NCBI RefSeq assembly: GCF_008119665.1
Contig: NZ_CP043046.1
Location: 3,968,001 to 4,032,000, forward strand
Direction of reading: 5' to 3'
DNA: 64,000 nt
DNA from: Pigmentiphaga aceris
GTDB taxonomy: Bacteria; Pseudomonadota; Gammaproteobacteria; Burkholderiales; Burkholderiaceae_B
Below are positions 1 to 8,524 of this stretch, piece after piece. Within the stretch, counting starts at the first letter, position 1. Every line of letters starts with the position of its first letter. The notes under the pieces were generated by a model. It was not told where the DNA came from. It saw only the letters and a program-made list of their open reading frames with translations, and ran no database searches. Both the position numbers and the translations under genes were made by a program.

Positions 1-203
<203 letters not shown>

Positions 204-274
204 TCTGGCTTGTTGAGTGGGTTTGCCGGGTTTCCTTTACACGGACGTAGGCACGACGCCCTGCTGAACGCCTG

Positions 275-311
275 AAAGCTGGCCTGACATCAAGTCAGGC
301 CAGCTTTTTTT
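275..311 (+). terminator. Rho-independent terminator after upp
   Basis: A perfect 14-bp stem (275-288 pairing with 294-307) closes on a 5-base loop, and the descending arm ends in a run of seven T. It separates upp from the gntR-ABC operon. Confidence 0.92.
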
Positions 312-332
312 ATGTCTACCACTTCGCCCTAA

Positions 333-354
333 GTGTATTGCTATACTAATACAC
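333..354 (+). promoter_or_regulatory. Autoregulatory operator overlapping the -10 box of the GntR-type regulator gene
   Basis: A perfect inverted repeat, GTGTATT (333-339) and AATACAC (348-354), surrounds TATACT (342-347), a good -10 hexamer. YtrA-subfamily GntR proteins commonly bind such GT...AC dyads and repress their own operon. The start codon at 355 directly follows the dyad, which puts the expected transcription start at or next to the ATG. The mRNA may therefore be leaderless. No convincing -35 is visible. Confidence 0.6.
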
Positions 355-741
355 ATGGACGCCATGAAGTTACACATCGAGCCCAGCTCGCCTGACCCGA
401 TCTACCGACAGATCGTCGGTCAGATCACCCGGATGATCGCCGCAGGGCAGTGCCCGCCAGGCACCCGCCTGCCTTCGGTGCGCGAGGTCGCCGCAGCACA
501 TGCGATCAATCCAATGACGGTATCCAAGGCCTATGCCCAGCTGGAAACCCAGCACCTGCTGGAGCGCCAGCGTGGCAAAGGCATGGTGGTGGCCGACCGC
601 ACGCAGGGGGTGACATCCATGGAAGAGCGGCTTCAGGCGCTCGACCCCGCCTTGCGCGACTTGGCCAGGCAAGCACAGGAACTCGCGCTGCCAGTCGATC
701 AGGTGATCGATGCACTGCGCAAGCTGATGAAAGACAGCTGA
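355..741 (+). CDS. GntR-family transcriptional regulator, YtrA-like subfamily
   Basis: A 128-residue protein with an N-terminal winged helix-turn-helix typical of GntR proteins: PIYRQIVGQITRMIAAGQ, then GTRLPSVREVAAAHAINPMTVSKAYAQLE. Only about 50 residues follow the DNA-binding domain, the short C-terminus that defines the YtrA subfamily, whose members usually control an adjacent ABC transporter. That fits the ABC ATPase starting 66 bases downstream. An in-frame ATG lies three codons inside (364), but neither start has a Shine-Dalgarno sequence; the promoter layout favours 355 and leaderless translation. It probably represses its own operon through the dyad at 333-354. The effector is unknown. 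Confidence 0.9.
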   Translation: MDAMKLHIEPSSPDPIYRQIVGQITRMIAAGQCPPGTRLPSVREVAAAHAINPMTVSKAYAQLETQHLLERQRGKGMVVADRTQGVTSMEERLQALDPALRDLARQAQELALPVDQVIDALRKLMKDS

Positions 742-807
742 TAGACGAACGCGTAAGAAGAACGCACACGCAAAACGCATGAAGACAACCGACGAAAGGA
801 ATCAGGA

Positions 808-1689
808 ATGACGGATGTGCCCCACCCCGCAAACTTGTTGAGCGCCGAAGGACTTGTGAAAGATTACGGCCATCACCGTGTACTTGATGAGGTGTCGCTA
901 CACGTGGAACCCGGCAGCATCGTGGGACTGGTAGGCCGTAACGGTGCGGGTAAAAGTACCTTGATCGAGTGCATGATTGGCCTGCGCATGCCGGATCGCG
1001 GCCAAGCCATACTGTTCGGCAAAGCTGCCACGAGCATTGATGACACCGACAAGTCGCGGCTGGCTTACGTGCCGCAGAAGCCTGATGGCTTCGACTGGAT
1101 GACGATTGCCGGCATGCTGAACATGATCGCCAGCCTGTACTCGAATTGGGATGCACAACTGTGCGCCCGTCTGCTGAACGAATGGAAGCTGGATGGCACG
1201 CGCCGCCTGCAGGCCCTGTCGCCGGGTGAACGCCAGCAAGTCGCCATCATTCGCGCCCTGGCACCGCGCCCCAGCCTGCTGGTGCTGGATGAACCCGCAT
1301 CGGCACTCGACCCCGTCGCCCGGCGCGCCCTGCTGCGTGAAGTCGTGAATCTGGTCGGCGAAAACGAGACCACCGTGCTGTTTTCCACACACCTGATCTC
1401 CGATCTGGAGCGAGTGGCCTCGCATGTTGCGGTCTTGCATGATGCTCAGTTGCGCCTGCACGCCAGCCTGGATGATGTGAAAGAAAGCTGGCGACGAGTC
1501 TGGTGGCCGGCGTCGTCGGCGCTACCGGCACAGCCCCTGCCCGGCGAACAATCACGCCGCGCGCTGGAGGCCGGCGGATGGACTCTGCTGATGCACGATG
1601 CGACAGGAACGCTGTCAGCAACATTGCCTGCCGCCGCCCAAGTACATCCGGTCAATCTCGACGACCTGTTCATGGAGGTCGCGGCATGA
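808..1689 (+). CDS. ABC transporter ATP-binding protein (YtrB-like exporter ATPase)
   Basis: A 293-residue ATPase. Visible motifs are Walker A (GRNGAGKST), a Q-loop region (YVPQKPDG), a signature with a substitution (LSPGERQQV instead of LSGGQ), Walker B with the catalytic Glu (LLVLDEPASALD) and the switch His (STHLISD). The last 80 residues are a variable tail. An AAAGGA Shine-Dalgarno precedes the ATG. It sits between the GntR regulator and a membrane protein whose ATG overlaps its stop codon, so the three form one operon. The layout resembles the Bacillus ytr operon, which responds to cell-wall-active compounds. The substrate cannot be read from sequence; export is inferred because no binding protein is encoded. 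Confidence 0.9.
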   Translation: MTDVPHPANLLSAEGLVKDYGHHRVLDEVSLHVEPGSIVGLVGRNGAGKSTLIECMIGLRMPDRGQAILFGKAATSIDDTDKSRLAYVPQKPDGFDWMTIAGMLNMIASLYSNWDAQLCARLLNEWKLDGTRRLQALSPGERQQVAIIRALAPRPSLLVLDEPASALDPVARRALLREVVNLVGENETTVLFSTHLISDLERVASHVAVLHDAQLRLHASLDDVKESWRRVWWPASSALPAQPLPGEQSRRALEAGGWTLLMHDATGTLSATLPAAAQVHPVNLDDLFMEVAA

Positions 1690-3116
1690 CGGTAATGTCT
1701 TCGCAATCCATGTCTGCGCAATCAATGTCTGCGCAGTCCAAGACCACATGGCTGCGGACCATCTTGCCCGCTCCCTGGCTGAGTCTGCTGAATCTGGTGT
1801 TGTTCATTGGCGGGCTGGGCATGGCGGCTTTCATCGGCCACATGGATAACGACAGCGCCGGCCGACTCGTCTGGTTGAAAGGCTGGGCAATTGCCGCAGC
1901 AGTCTGGTGGCTATTGATGGGCACGCGCGTCTGCAGTCTGGTCTACCGCATGACGTCGTTGCGACTGCCAGGAATCAGGCGCGTTTTCTGGCGTGGTGTG
2001 TTGCTGCACCTAGCGTTCTCCGTGGGGTTGCCCGCCATGACGCTACTCGTGTGGCAGCCAGCTGGTGCAGACATGCCGGCACTGATCGCCGCCTTGTGGT
2101 TGGGATCTGCCATGGGCTTTCTGATCGTCAGCATGCCGGCTGCCGTCCCGGTCATGCCTGCACTGATCATCGGTACCAACTGGAATACGATGGCAACGCC
2201 GGTGTTCAGCTTGTTGATGGGCAGCTTCGCCATGCTGATCGCAGGCTTGGCGTGGCGATGGCACCTCGGTCCGCTCAGGTTGCCGTTCCTGGCACCGTTT
2301 GCCATGGTGATGGAAGGCATGTCGCTGGATGCATTTCGCTTTTCCAGACAGGCGTCGAAAAAACAGACAAGCCGCCAGACTCCTACGCACGCAACGCCAA
2401 CCCTGGGAAATCGCGACCTGCTTGCCGCACTGCTTGGACGGGGATGCCAGACTGTCCGCCAAGCGCTTGGCCAACGTGCGCAGCTAATCACTTATCTGGT
2501 CACCGCGACTACCATCGCCGCCATGCTGTGGGCTGCTGCCTTCCTGATGGACGAGCAGGCGCGTGTCCATAACATGCCCGTGCTCGCCCTGATGGTTACC
2601 GGCCTGATGCTGGTCGCAGGTAGGCCGGCCAGCGCAATTGCACACATCCATCACGCGCGATCAGCCCAACTGGCTGAACTGATGCTGGCCCCCGGCATGC
2701 CGCCACGCGACCGTCTGGGCGGCATGTTGATGCGGCAGGTGGCGCATTGTCTGGTGGAACGCATTGCGCTGGTCAGCCTGACGGCAGCCGTCGCCCTGCA
2801 CCTCGCCTACCCGGTAAGTCTGCCTTGGTTGATATGGTGGACATGCTTCAGCATGGTCGTGCTGGTGCTGGCGCTAGGCGCTGCATGGCTCGCGTCGCAA
2901 GGGCAGCGTGGTGGATGGGGGCGAGCAGGTATCAGCGCACTGCTGATGGTACTGGGCACTGCCACCAACATCTGGGTGGCGAAGAACGAGACGGCCCTGT
3001 CCATCGGTTGGCTGGCAGCCTGGGGCGGGTGGAGCATGCTGGCAGCGGCGTGGTGGTTGACGTGTTGGCGTCGCGTGAGCGGCGGACCTCGCGGCAACGC
3101 AGGTCTGGCCACATGA
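1686..3116 (+). CDS. Membrane protein, probable permease of the preceding ABC transporter
   Basis: A 476-residue polytopic protein whose ATG overlaps the ATPase stop codon (ATGA), implying translational coupling. After a short cytosolic N-terminus it has about a dozen hydrophobic stretches (for example around LVLFIGGLGMAAF, GWAIAAAVWWLLMG, LIAALWLGSAMGFLIVS, AGISALLMVLGTAT), with a polar, Lys/Thr-rich loop near residues 220-245. The N-terminus repeats SMSAQ, encoded by 15-bp near-tandem repeats. I do not recognise a named family; the permease role is inferred from position. Large GC-rich readings inside it in other frames are shadows. Confidence 0.75.
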   Translation: MTVMSSQSMSAQSMSAQSKTTWLRTILPAPWLSLLNLVLFIGGLGMAAFIGHMDNDSAGRLVWLKGWAIAAAVWWLLMGTRVCSLVYRMTSLRLPGIRRVFWRGVLLHLAFSVGLPAMTLLVWQPAGADMPALIAALWLGSAMGFLIVSMPAAVPVMPALIIGTNWNTMATPVFSLLMGSFAMLIAGLAWRWHLGPLRLPFLAPFAMVMEGMSLDAFRFSRQASKKQTSRQTPTHATPTLGNRDLLAALLGRGCQTVRQALGQRAQLITYLVTATTIAAMLWAAAFLMDEQARVHNMPVLALMVTGLMLVAGRPASAIAHIHHARSAQLAELMLAPGMPPRDRLGGMLMRQVAHCLVERIALVSLTAAVALHLAYPVSLPWLIWWTCFSMVVLVLALGAAWLASQGQRGGWGRAGISALLMVLGTATNIWVAKNETALSIGWLAAWGGWSMLAAAWWLTCWRRVSGGPRGNAGLAT

Positions 3117-3150
3117 CATACGGGATTTCAGGTGGAAACCCGCATGTCAT
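3113..3150 (+). terminator. Hairpin at the end of the ABC exporter operon
   Basis: Arms 3113-3124 (ATGACATACGGG) and 3139-3150 (CCCGCATGTCAT) pair over 12 bp with one mismatch and enclose 14 bases. The left arm includes the permease stop codon. There is no T-run, so it may act as an mRNA end-stabiliser rather than a classical terminator. Confidence 0.4.
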
Positions 3151-3220
3151 ACGACAACCTACAACACAGCACTGATTGATGAAAAAGTCAGCCCGAGCAT
3201 CGGGCTATCCCCAATCGCCT

Positions 3221-3245
3221 ATCTTGTACGACAACGTATGATTAG
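3221..3245 (+). promoter_or_regulatory. Possible promoter/operator for the Bug receptor gene
   Basis: A short dyad TTGT-ACG-ACAA (3224-3234) adjoins TATGAT (3237-3242), an acceptable -10 hexamer, about 140 bases before the receptor start. The word ATACGACAAC also occurs near 3149. No clear -35 is present, so this is a weak call. Confidence 0.25.
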
Positions 3246-3381
3246 CGTAGCGATACGGAGTCACGAAAGATCCGGACGCCCCCACCCGACACATCGCACG
3301 GTGCCCAGACGCCGGCGGTAAATACCCAGGTGGGCGTTGCCTGCGGTATGGGCAGCGTCCATCTGGAACAGGATGCTTGCC

Positions 3382-4404
3382 ATGAAAAAAATCGCCCTGG
3401 CTTTTTCCCCGCAGACCGCTAACCGCCTGCGTGCAGCCACCCTGGCCGCAGTCTGCGCAACCGCAGGCTTCGCTGCATCCGCGCCCGCGCTGGCACAGAC
3501 CACTGACTGGCCCACCAAGAACGTCACCATCGTCGTTCCCTTCCCGCCCGGTGGCTCCACCGACGCCGTGGGTCGCGTCATGGCTCAAGGCTTGCAAACA
3601 CAGCTTGGCCAAACTTTCTTGATCGACAATCGTCCGGGTGCCACCGGCACGATCGGTGCAGCCTCGGTGAAGCGCGCTGCACCCGATGGCTATACCCTGC
3701 TGTTCGCGTCGCTGGGCCCGTTTGTCATCTCGCCGCATCTGATCAAGGGCGTGGCTTACGACGCGACGAAAGACTTCGACTACATCAGCGTGCCGGTGCA
3801 GGCACCCAACGTGCTGGTCGCCAGCCCCAAGCAAACCGCACAGACGGTCGCCGACGTGATCGCGGAACTGAAGAAGCGTCCGGGTGCGGTCAGCTTCGCC
3901 AGCTCGGGCAATGGCTCGTCTGACCACCTGTCGGCAGAACTGTTCTGGCAGCAGACCGGCACGCAAGGCCTGCATGTGCCGTACAAGGGCGGCGGCCCGG
4001 CAGTCAACGACTTGCTGGGTAGCCAGGTCGACTTCTCGTTCCAGAACGTCAACACCGTGATCGCCCACCTGCGCGCCAAGTCACTGCGTCCGATCGCCGT
4101 GACCGGCCACACGCGTTCGCCCGTGCTGCCTGACGTCCCGACCCTGGCTGAAGTAGGCGTGCAAGGTGCCGAGATCTACTCGTGGCAAGGTTTCGCAGCA
4201 CCCAAGGGCCTGCCGCCCGCCGTGCTGAAGAAAATTTCCGATGCCACCATTGCTACCTTCCGCGATCCGGCCATTGCCAAGCGCATGACTGACCAAGGTC
4301 TGGAAATCGTTGCCAACACGCCGGAAGAAATGACCGCCTTCCAGTCCAAGGAATCGGCCCGCTGGAAGCAACTGATCGAAACCCGCAAGATCACGGCGGA
4401 CTGA
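3382..4404 (+). CDS. Bug-family (TctC-like) periplasmic solute-binding protein
   Basis: A 340-residue secreted receptor. The start at 3382 gives MKKIALAF, a hydrophobic stretch and a clean signal-peptidase site (ALAQ-TTD). An ATG at 3373 is in frame but less natural; GGAACAGG lies upstream of both. Hallmarks of the Bug fold are VTIVVPFPPGGSTDAVGR near the mature N-terminus, IDNRPGATGTIGA, and PDGYTLLFAS. Bug proteins bind carboxylates and are greatly expanded in Bordetella and relatives, often as orphans without TctAB. None of the membrane subunits is nearby. Glucarate dehydratase lies downstream, so an aldarate or related sugar acid is a plausible ligand (inference). Confidence 0.92.
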   Translation: MKKIALAFSPQTANRLRAATLAAVCATAGFAASAPALAQTTDWPTKNVTIVVPFPPGGSTDAVGRVMAQGLQTQLGQTFLIDNRPGATGTIGAASVKRAAPDGYTLLFASLGPFVISPHLIKGVAYDATKDFDYISVPVQAPNVLVASPKQTAQTVADVIAELKKRPGAVSFASSGNGSSDHLSAELFWQQTGTQGLHVPYKGGGPAVNDLLGSQVDFSFQNVNTVIAHLRAKSLRPIAVTGHTRSPVLPDVPTLAEVGVQGAEIYSWQGFAAPKGLPPAVLKKISDATIATFRDPAIAKRMTDQGLEIVANTPEEMTAFQSKESARWKQLIETRKITAD

Positions 4405-4533
4405 GTCATCTGATGTCGTGTGCCGTGGTGCGCTGAGTGCGTGCCGCGGCATTTGGTGTTTGTTGTGCCGTGTTTTCCTGCTGGTTTTTGCTGTGATTTC
4501 TTGATCGTATGAAGTCCGTTCTTAGCCCCTTTT

Positions 4534-4580
4534 AGTTTTCGTCCTGCTTTTTTCGTCCCGTTCTTTTCGTTCTTTTCCTA
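4534..4580 (+). repeat. Pyrimidine-rich repeats ahead of glucarate dehydratase
   Basis: Within the 266-base gap before gudD, the word TTTTCGTCC(T/C)G occurs twice and is followed by TTCTTTTCG and TTCTTTTCC. The whole gap is unusually T-rich on the plus strand compared with the surroundings. It may be a regulator-binding tract or an untranslated leader; I see no clear promoter or terminator. Confidence 0.35.
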
Positions 4581-4670
4581 TTCGCTTATCGCCGTCGCAT
4601 TGCCTTCGCGCAGCAGCCCCATCGCAGGGGCCTCTACGCAGTGTTCCACTTTCGCCAGCCGCAGCCATCT

Positions 4671-6023
4671 ATGTCCAACACCTCCCCCCGCATCCCCGCA
4701 TCCAGCCCACGCATCACCGACGTCCGAGTCATTCCGGTCGCCGGCCATGACAGCATGTTGCTCAACCTGAGCGGCGCACATGCACCGTTCTTCACGCGCA
4801 ATCTGCTGCTGTTGACTGACAGCGACGGTCGCACGGGTATAGGCGAAGTGCCGGGCGGCGAAGGCATTCGGCAGACGCTGGAAGACGCGCGGCCGCTGAT
4901 CGTCGGTCAAACGCTGGGTAACTACCAAAAGGTGCTGGCCGACGTGCGCCGCGAGTTCGCCCAGCGTGACCAGGGCGGACGCGGACTGCAGACCTTCGAT
5001 CTGCGCATCACCATTCACGCCGTGACAGCGGTTGAAACCGCCATGCTCGACTTGCTGGGCCAATTCCTGGAAGTGCCGCTGTGCGCACTGCTGGGCGACG
5101 GTCAGCAACGCGATGCGGTCGAAATGCTGGGCTACCTGTTCTTCGTTGGCGACAGCAAGCGCACCGACCTGCCCTATCGCCGCGACGAAAACGCCGAAAA
5201 CAGCTGGTTCGGCGTGCGCGACCTGGAAGCCCTGACCCCCGCAACCATCGTGCGCCAGGCTGAAGCGGCCTACGAACGTTATGGCTTCCGTGACTTCAAA
5301 CTCAAGGGCGGCGTGCTGCGCGGCGAGGAAGAAGTCGAAGCCATTCGCGCCCTGCACGCCCGCTTCCCCGAAGCACGCGTCACGCTCGACCCCAATGGCG
5401 GCTGGCTGCTGAAAGACGCCATTCGCCTGTGCCGTGACTTGCATGGCGTGCTGGCCTACGCGGAAGACCCTTGCGGCGGCGAAGGCGGCTTCTCGGGCCG
5501 CGAAGTCATGGCCGAATTCCGTCGTGCCACTGGCCTGCCTACCGCCACCAACATGGTTGCCACCGACTGGCGTCAGATGGTGCACGCGATCTCGCTGCAA
5601 GCCGTCGATATCCCGCTGGCCGACCCGCACTTCTGGACCTTGCAAGGCTCGGTTCGCGTCGCCCAGCTGTGCGAATCCTTCGGCCTGACCTGGGGTTCGC
5701 ATTCCAACAATCACTTCGACATCTCGCTGGCGATGTTCACCCATGCAGCCGCCGCTGCACCGGGCCGCGTGACTGCCATCGACACCCACTGGATCTGGCA
5801 GGACGGTCAAGGCCTGACGATCAACCCGCCGCAAATCATCGACGGCCACGTTGCCGTGCCGACCACACCGGGCCTGGGCGTGACCCTCGACATGGCAAAG
5901 GTCGAGCAGGCGCACCAGCTTTATCTGCAACACGGTCTGGGCGCACGCGACGACGCGATTGCCATGCAATTCCTGTCGCCGAACTGGCGCTTCGACGCCA
6001 AGCGCCCTTGCCTGGTTCGCTGA
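4671..6023 (+). CDS. gudD: Glucarate dehydratase
   Basis: A 450-residue enolase-superfamily enzyme that dehydrates D-glucarate (and usually L-idarate) to 5-keto-4-deoxyglucarate. Strongly conserved blocks are present in order: [34 protein letters not shown] (the Lys pair region), TLDPNGGW (metal ligand region), [52 protein letters not shown] (catalytic His region) and DTHWIWQDG. Length matches E. coli GudD (446). ATG 4671 gives the usual N-terminus; a GTG at 4641, preceded by AGGGG, is an alternative. The neighbouring Bug receptor and IclR regulator fit an inducible sugar-acid pathway, but no keto-deoxyglucarate aldolase or dehydratase is in the window. Confidence 0.95.
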   Translation: MSNTSPRIPASSPRITDVRVIPVAGHDSMLLNLSGAHAPFFTRNLLLLTDSDGRTGIGEVPGGEGIRQTLEDARPLIVGQTLGNYQKVLADVRREFAQRDQGGRGLQTFDLRITIHAVTAVETAMLDLLGQFLEVPLCALLGDGQQRDAVEMLGYLFFVGDSKRTDLPYRRDENAENSWFGVRDLEALTPATIVRQAEAAYERYGFRDFKLKGGVLRGEEEVEAIRALHARFPEARVTLDPNGGWLLKDAIRLCRDLHGVLAYAEDPCGGEGGFSGREVMAEFRRATGLPTATNMVATDWRQMVHAISLQAVDIPLADPHFWTLQGSVRVAQLCESFGLTWGSHSNNHFDISLAMFTHAAAAAPGRVTAIDTHWIWQDGQGLTINPPQIIDGHVAVPTTPGLGVTLDMAKVEQAHQLYLQHGLGARDDAIAMQFLSPNWRFDAKRPCLVR

Positions 6024-6053
6024 AAACCGGAGAAGAACACAGGAACTATCCAG

Positions 6054-6072
6054 TAAGTGCCCAATAAGTGCC
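6054..6072 (+). promoter_or_regulatory. Direct repeats TAAGTGCC, candidate IclR-regulator sites
   Basis: TAAGTGCC occurs at 6054-6061 and 6065-6072, 11 bp apart (one helical turn). AAGTGCC recurs at 6131-6137 and its complement GGCACT at 6181-6186. All lie between gudD and the IclR gene start at 6251. The clustering suggests protein binding, but no promoter box is evident. Confidence 0.3.
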
Positions 6073-6250
6073 AAGGGATAACCCGTAGCCAAGCCACTGA
6101 ATAAGACATCCCCATGACTCACCAGGGCAAAAGTGCCGTATGGTGGCATTGATGAAATACCGCGCGCCGTGTCCCGGCATGGCACTCGGTATCATCGACG
6201 CCAACATGCAGTCCTTCGAAGAAGGGACGGCAGCCCTGGAGAGCATTAGG

Positions 6251-7042
6251 ATGGACAAGGCAACACCCCGTAGCGCAGCTGCTGCGGGCACCCAAAGCAT
6301 CGAACGCGCTATGGAAGTCCTGCGTTTCGTTGCCAGCGCACACCATCGTGGCGCGCGACTGACTGACGTCGTAGACGCACTCAAGCTAAGCAAATCCACC
6401 GCACGACGCCTGCTGGGCGCGCTGGCCCGTTCGGGCATGGTGGAACAGAATCCCGACAATAAACACTACGTACTGGGCGAAGAGGCCTGGGTGCTGGGCA
6501 CCTTGGCCAATGGTCGTCAGCGCCTGCTCGACGCCGCCACCGACAGCGTCACGCGCCTGGCAAAGCTCACCGGCGACACCGCATTCCTGGTGATTCCGCG
6601 CGGCAGCTACAGCGTCTGTGTATTGCGCGAAGAAGGCTCGTACCCGATTCGTACCCATCTGCTGCAACCAGGTGGACGCCACCCCTTGGGCATCAGTGCC
6701 GCAGGCCTGGCCATTCTTGCCTCGCTGCCCGATGCCGACATGGAATCTGCGCTGCAAGCCAACGCAGCCGTCATTGCCGAACACTATCCACGTGTGCAGC
6801 TCGCACGCGTGCGCGAAATGGCTGCCCAGACGCGTCGCGACCGGGTGGCGCTCAACCCCGGCATGATCCTCGAAGGTTCGTGGGCGCTGGGTGTGGCCAT
6901 CACCGATAAGCAGGGCCGCCCGATCGGCGCGTTGTCGATTGCAGCCATCGAGTCGCGCATCGTCGGTGCACGCCAGGAAAGCCTGTCGGCCCTGCTGCGC
7001 ACCGAGGCCGACACCGTCATGCAACGCATCAACACCCTCTGA
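6251..7042 (+). CDS. IclR-family transcriptional regulator
   Basis: A 263-residue regulator with an N-terminal winged helix-turn-helix (QSIERAMEVLRFVA ... RLTDVVDALKLSKSTARRLLGALARSGMVEQ) and a C-terminal IclR effector domain (YPIRTHLLQPGGRHPLGISAAGLAILA ... GSWALGVAITDKQGRPIGALSIAAIESRI). ATG 6251 was chosen because GGAGAG lies at ideal distance and the protein then begins just before the HTH; an in-frame GTG at 6140 would add an unlikely tail. IclR proteins sense small carbon metabolites. Its position between gudD and the thiolase/SDR pair suggests control of one or both groups. Confidence 0.92.
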   Translation: MDKATPRSAAAAGTQSIERAMEVLRFVASAHHRGARLTDVVDALKLSKSTARRLLGALARSGMVEQNPDNKHYVLGEEAWVLGTLANGRQRLLDAATDSVTRLAKLTGDTAFLVIPRGSYSVCVLREEGSYPIRTHLLQPGGRHPLGISAAGLAILASLPDADMESALQANAAVIAEHYPRVQLARVREMAAQTRRDRVALNPGMILEGSWALGVAITDKQGRPIGALSIAAIESRIVGARQESLSALLRTEADTVMQRINTL

Positions 7043-7172
7043 TATGACACCGGCGTGGAAGGTATTGCGGGTCGCCGCAAGGCGTCCGCACGTCCTCTGA
7101 TTACCGGCTTGTTGATTACTCCAGTTGTTGTTACCCCATTCAATACGCAATCAACCCACAAGGAAACGCACC

Positions 7173-8345
7173 ATGACTCCCCAGGTATGCATCGCTGGTT
7201 GGGCCCACAGCCCCTTTGGCAAACACGACGCGCTGGACGTGGAAGACCTGATCCGGCTGGTGGCACAACCCGCGCTTGACGACGCGGGCGTAGAAGCGGC
7301 TCAGGTCGATGCGATTTTCCTGGGTACCTTCAACAACGGCCTGTCGCCGCAGGACTTTGGTGCAGCGCTGGTCGCCATGGCCGTCCCTGCTCTGCGCCAC
7401 ACCCCCGCCACCCGGCTGGAAAACGCGTGCGCAACCGGCTCGGCCGCCCTGCACGCCGCCATGCATTACATCGAATCGGGTGCCGGCAAGATCGCGCTGG
7501 TACTGGGTGTCGAGAAGATGACCGGTGTACCCAACGACAAGCTGATCGACGTGCTGCGTTCCGGTTCCTACCGCAAGGAAGAAGACCGCATCGACCACGG
7601 TTTTGCCGGTGTGTTCGGCCAGGTGGCCAGCGAGTACTTTGCCGAGCACGGTGACCAGAGCCTGGCACTTGCCACCATCGCCGCCAAGAACCACCGCAAT
7701 GGCGTGCACAACCCCTACGCACAGTTCCGCCGCGACCTGGGCGTGGACTTCTGCAACACCGTGTCGGACAAGAACCCGCTGGTTGCCGCCCCGCTGCGCC
7801 GCACCGACTGCTCGCTGGTATCCGACGGTTCCGCCGCCCTGGTACTGGTCAGCGGCGATGTCGCACGCACCCTGGACAAGGCCATCAAGTTCCGCTCCAC
7901 CGTGCAGGTCAACGACTTCCTGCCGTTGAGCCTGCGCAAAGACCACTACTTCGGCGGCGCATCGCAAGCCTGGAGCAAGGGCCTGAAAGAAGCTGGTGTG
8001 GGCCTGTTCGATCTGGACCTGGTCGAAACCCACGACTGCTTCACCATCGCCGAAATGCTGGAATACGAAGCCATGGGCCTGACCCCGCGCGGCAAGGGCT
8101 GGCAAGCCGCGCTGGACGGCACCACCGCCCGCGAAGGCAAGCTGCCGGTCAACCCCTCGGGCGGCCTGAAAGCCAAGGGCCACCCGCTGGGAGCCACCGG
8201 CGTATCGCTGCACGTCATGGCCGCCATGCAATTGATGCATGCCGCAGGCGACATGCAGATCCCCAATGCCACGCTGGCCGGCGTCTTCAACATGGGCGGC
8301 GCAGCCGTTGCGAACTACGTAAGCATTCTGGAACGCGCACGTTGA
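7173..8345 (+). CDS. Thiolase-family protein (SCPx/acetyl-CoA acetyltransferase-like)
   Basis: A 390-residue thiolase-fold enzyme. The nucleophilic Cys is C86 in ENACATGSAAL; the His regions are VETHDCFTIAEMLEYE and KAKGHPLGATG, and VNPSGGL precedes the latter. The HDCF pattern places it with SCP-2/non-decarboxylating thiolases rather than classical biosynthetic thiolases, and it lacks the classic C-terminal Cys motif CxGxGxG (the end reads GVFNMGGAAVANY). Such proteins cleave or condense acyl-CoA esters; the substrate is unknown. AAGGAAA precedes the ATG. The next gene, an SDR dehydrogenase, lies 179 bases on in the same direction, and a 3-hydroxyacyl oxidation step followed by thiolysis is a plausible pairing (inference). 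Confidence 0.87.
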   Translation: MTPQVCIAGWAHSPFGKHDALDVEDLIRLVAQPALDDAGVEAAQVDAIFLGTFNNGLSPQDFGAALVAMAVPALRHTPATRLENACATGSAALHAAMHYIESGAGKIALVLGVEKMTGVPNDKLIDVLRSGSYRKEEDRIDHGFAGVFGQVASEYFAEHGDQSLALATIAAKNHRNGVHNPYAQFRRDLGVDFCNTVSDKNPLVAAPLRRTDCSLVSDGSAALVLVSGDVARTLDKAIKFRSTVQVNDFLPLSLRKDHYFGGASQAWSKGLKEAGVGLFDLDLVETHDCFTIAEMLEYEAMGLTPRGKGWQAALDGTTAREGKLPVNPSGGLKAKGHPLGATGVSLHVMAAMQLMHAAGDMQIPNATLAGVFNMGGAAVANYVSILERAR

Positions 8346-8524
8346 TCGGTTGATTGGCGGGTGGTGGGTCTGTGTGTTCGGTTTTGCATGTGGATTTTGC
8401 ATTTGCGTTCTGCCCGACACCGCACCCGCCACACCAACGCATTACCTGCTGCGCGACGCATCAACCTTGATCCTCGCCCGTCAGCACCTCATCAGACCAT
8501 CCCATTTTTCTTCACGAGACAAGC

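Noticed and set aside
4578..6185. 535-residue open frame on the minus strand over gudD
   Set aside because: It is a GC-rich shadow: no family motifs, no RBS, and the plus strand encodes an unmistakable glucarate dehydratase.
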